NCBI GenBank assembly: GCA_001929475.1
Contig: LXFE01002894.1
Coordinates: forward strand, 215-16,993
Direction of reading: 5' to 3'
Source of the DNA: Neolecta irregularis DAH-3
Lineage: Eukaryota; Ascomycota; Neolectomycetes; Neolectales; Neolectaceae
Length of the DNA: 16,779 nucleotides
Shown piece after piece: positions 16,605 to 16,779 of the stretch. The position numbers and the translations under genes were made by a program. Position 1 is the first letter of the stretch. Each line of letters begins with the position of its first letter. The notes under the pieces were generated by a model that saw only the letters and a program-made list of their open reading frames with translations, ran no database searches and was not told the origin of the DNA.

Positions 16605-16778
16605 CTACAACAGATAAAGACCACTGCGCTTAAGAATCGCATAGCGGAATGCAACTTCGAGCGTCGTTACTCGTGACAATCACGACAAGGCGACTAAAAT
16701 AATGATAATCCAGGTGATTCGGTGCATTGTACTGTCTGCTATTGAATCGGAGAGGATATCGACTAAATCAAAGATGAC
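16605..16778 (-). CDS. RMD1/RMND1 (DUF155) family protein, C-terminal end (partial, disrupted or spliced)
   Basis: The frame entering from the right edge reads VIFDLVDILSDSIADSTMH followed by RITWIIIILVALS. That is the conserved C-terminal ILSDSIADSNM-x-ITWIIIILI membrane anchor of the fungal RMD1/RMD8/RMND1 family (DUF155), a mitochondrial or endomembrane protein. A TGA at 16680-16682 interrupts it in the middle of the helix. The expected continuation (TLEVAFRYAILKR, family-like TEVxLRFAIL) follows in the same frame down to a TAG at 16605-16607. The bases between would encode VIVT in another frame. No intron of the usual 33-42 nt fits here without breaking the match. Either the gene is truncated or mutated, or it is spliced in a way I cannot resolve (for example GTGATT to AAG, giving another hydrophobic tail). 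The bulk of the gene lies outside the window. Confidence 0.65.
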
Positions 16779-16779
16779 T

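Noticed and set aside
1-16779. CRISPR arrays, rRNA, tRNA or bacterial operon signals
   Set aside because: No regularly spaced repeats of the right type and no recognisable tRNA or rRNA sequence were seen. Split genes and eukaryotic families make a bacterial origin untenable.

Overview
The window looks like nuclear DNA of a filamentous or dimorphic fungus, most likely an ascomycete. The evidence is a WC-2-type GATA finger, a RAX1-type RGS/membrane protein, a fungal OPT transporter, gag-like proteins with zinc knuckles of the Tad/LINE ORF1 type, and split genes throughout. The introns are remarkably small. Almost every junction fixed by protein homology and reading frame gives 33-42 nt, with GT(A/T) donors, CTAAC/CTGAT-like branch sites and (T/C)AG acceptors. 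I cannot name the species. All exon structures were inferred by eye from frames and remembered family motifs, with no alignment run.

Layout from left to right. Positions 2-452 (+) hold the 3' end of a WC-2-like photoreceptor-partner gene. Positions 453-1104 show no gene. Positions 1105-2397 (-) and 4198-5180 (+) encode two divergent paralogues of a stand-alone gag-like triple-zinc-knuckle protein. Between them lie a small hypothetical ORF (2659-2997, -), a GC-rich hypothetical gene (3061-3626, -) and a 36-bp minisatellite (about 3767-3940).

Positions 5278-7720 (-) hold a complete six-exon oligopeptide transporter. It shares an intergenic region of about 490 bp with a divergent three-exon FEN1/XPG-family nuclease (8211-9746, +). 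That nuclease faces, tail to tail, a four-exon RAX1-like gene (9918-11058, -) whose last intron appears to end in TG instead of AG. Positions 11358-12053 (+) hold a decayed RRM-protein pseudogene.

The right third (about 12358-16470) is a direct tandem duplication of about 1.8 kb. Each copy carries a two-exon gene on the minus strand, with its own TATA box, encoding a predicted secreted protein of about 430 aa. That protein has a short cysteine-rich PAN/Apple-like N-terminal region, acidic DTGD repeats and a KAKRRK basic cluster. I recognise no named family. An orphan third promoter copy and an AT-rich degenerate repeat lie between the two units. The right edge holds the C-terminal end of an RMD1/RMND1 (DUF155) family gene (-), with a stop in its membrane anchor.

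The conserved genes (WC-2, OPT, nuclease, RAX1, RMD1-like) look like ordinary fungal housekeeping or regulatory genes with no obvious joint function. The novel-looking content is the tandem secreted-protein pair, the stand-alone gag-like paralogues, the ultra-short introns and the irregular RAX1 intron.
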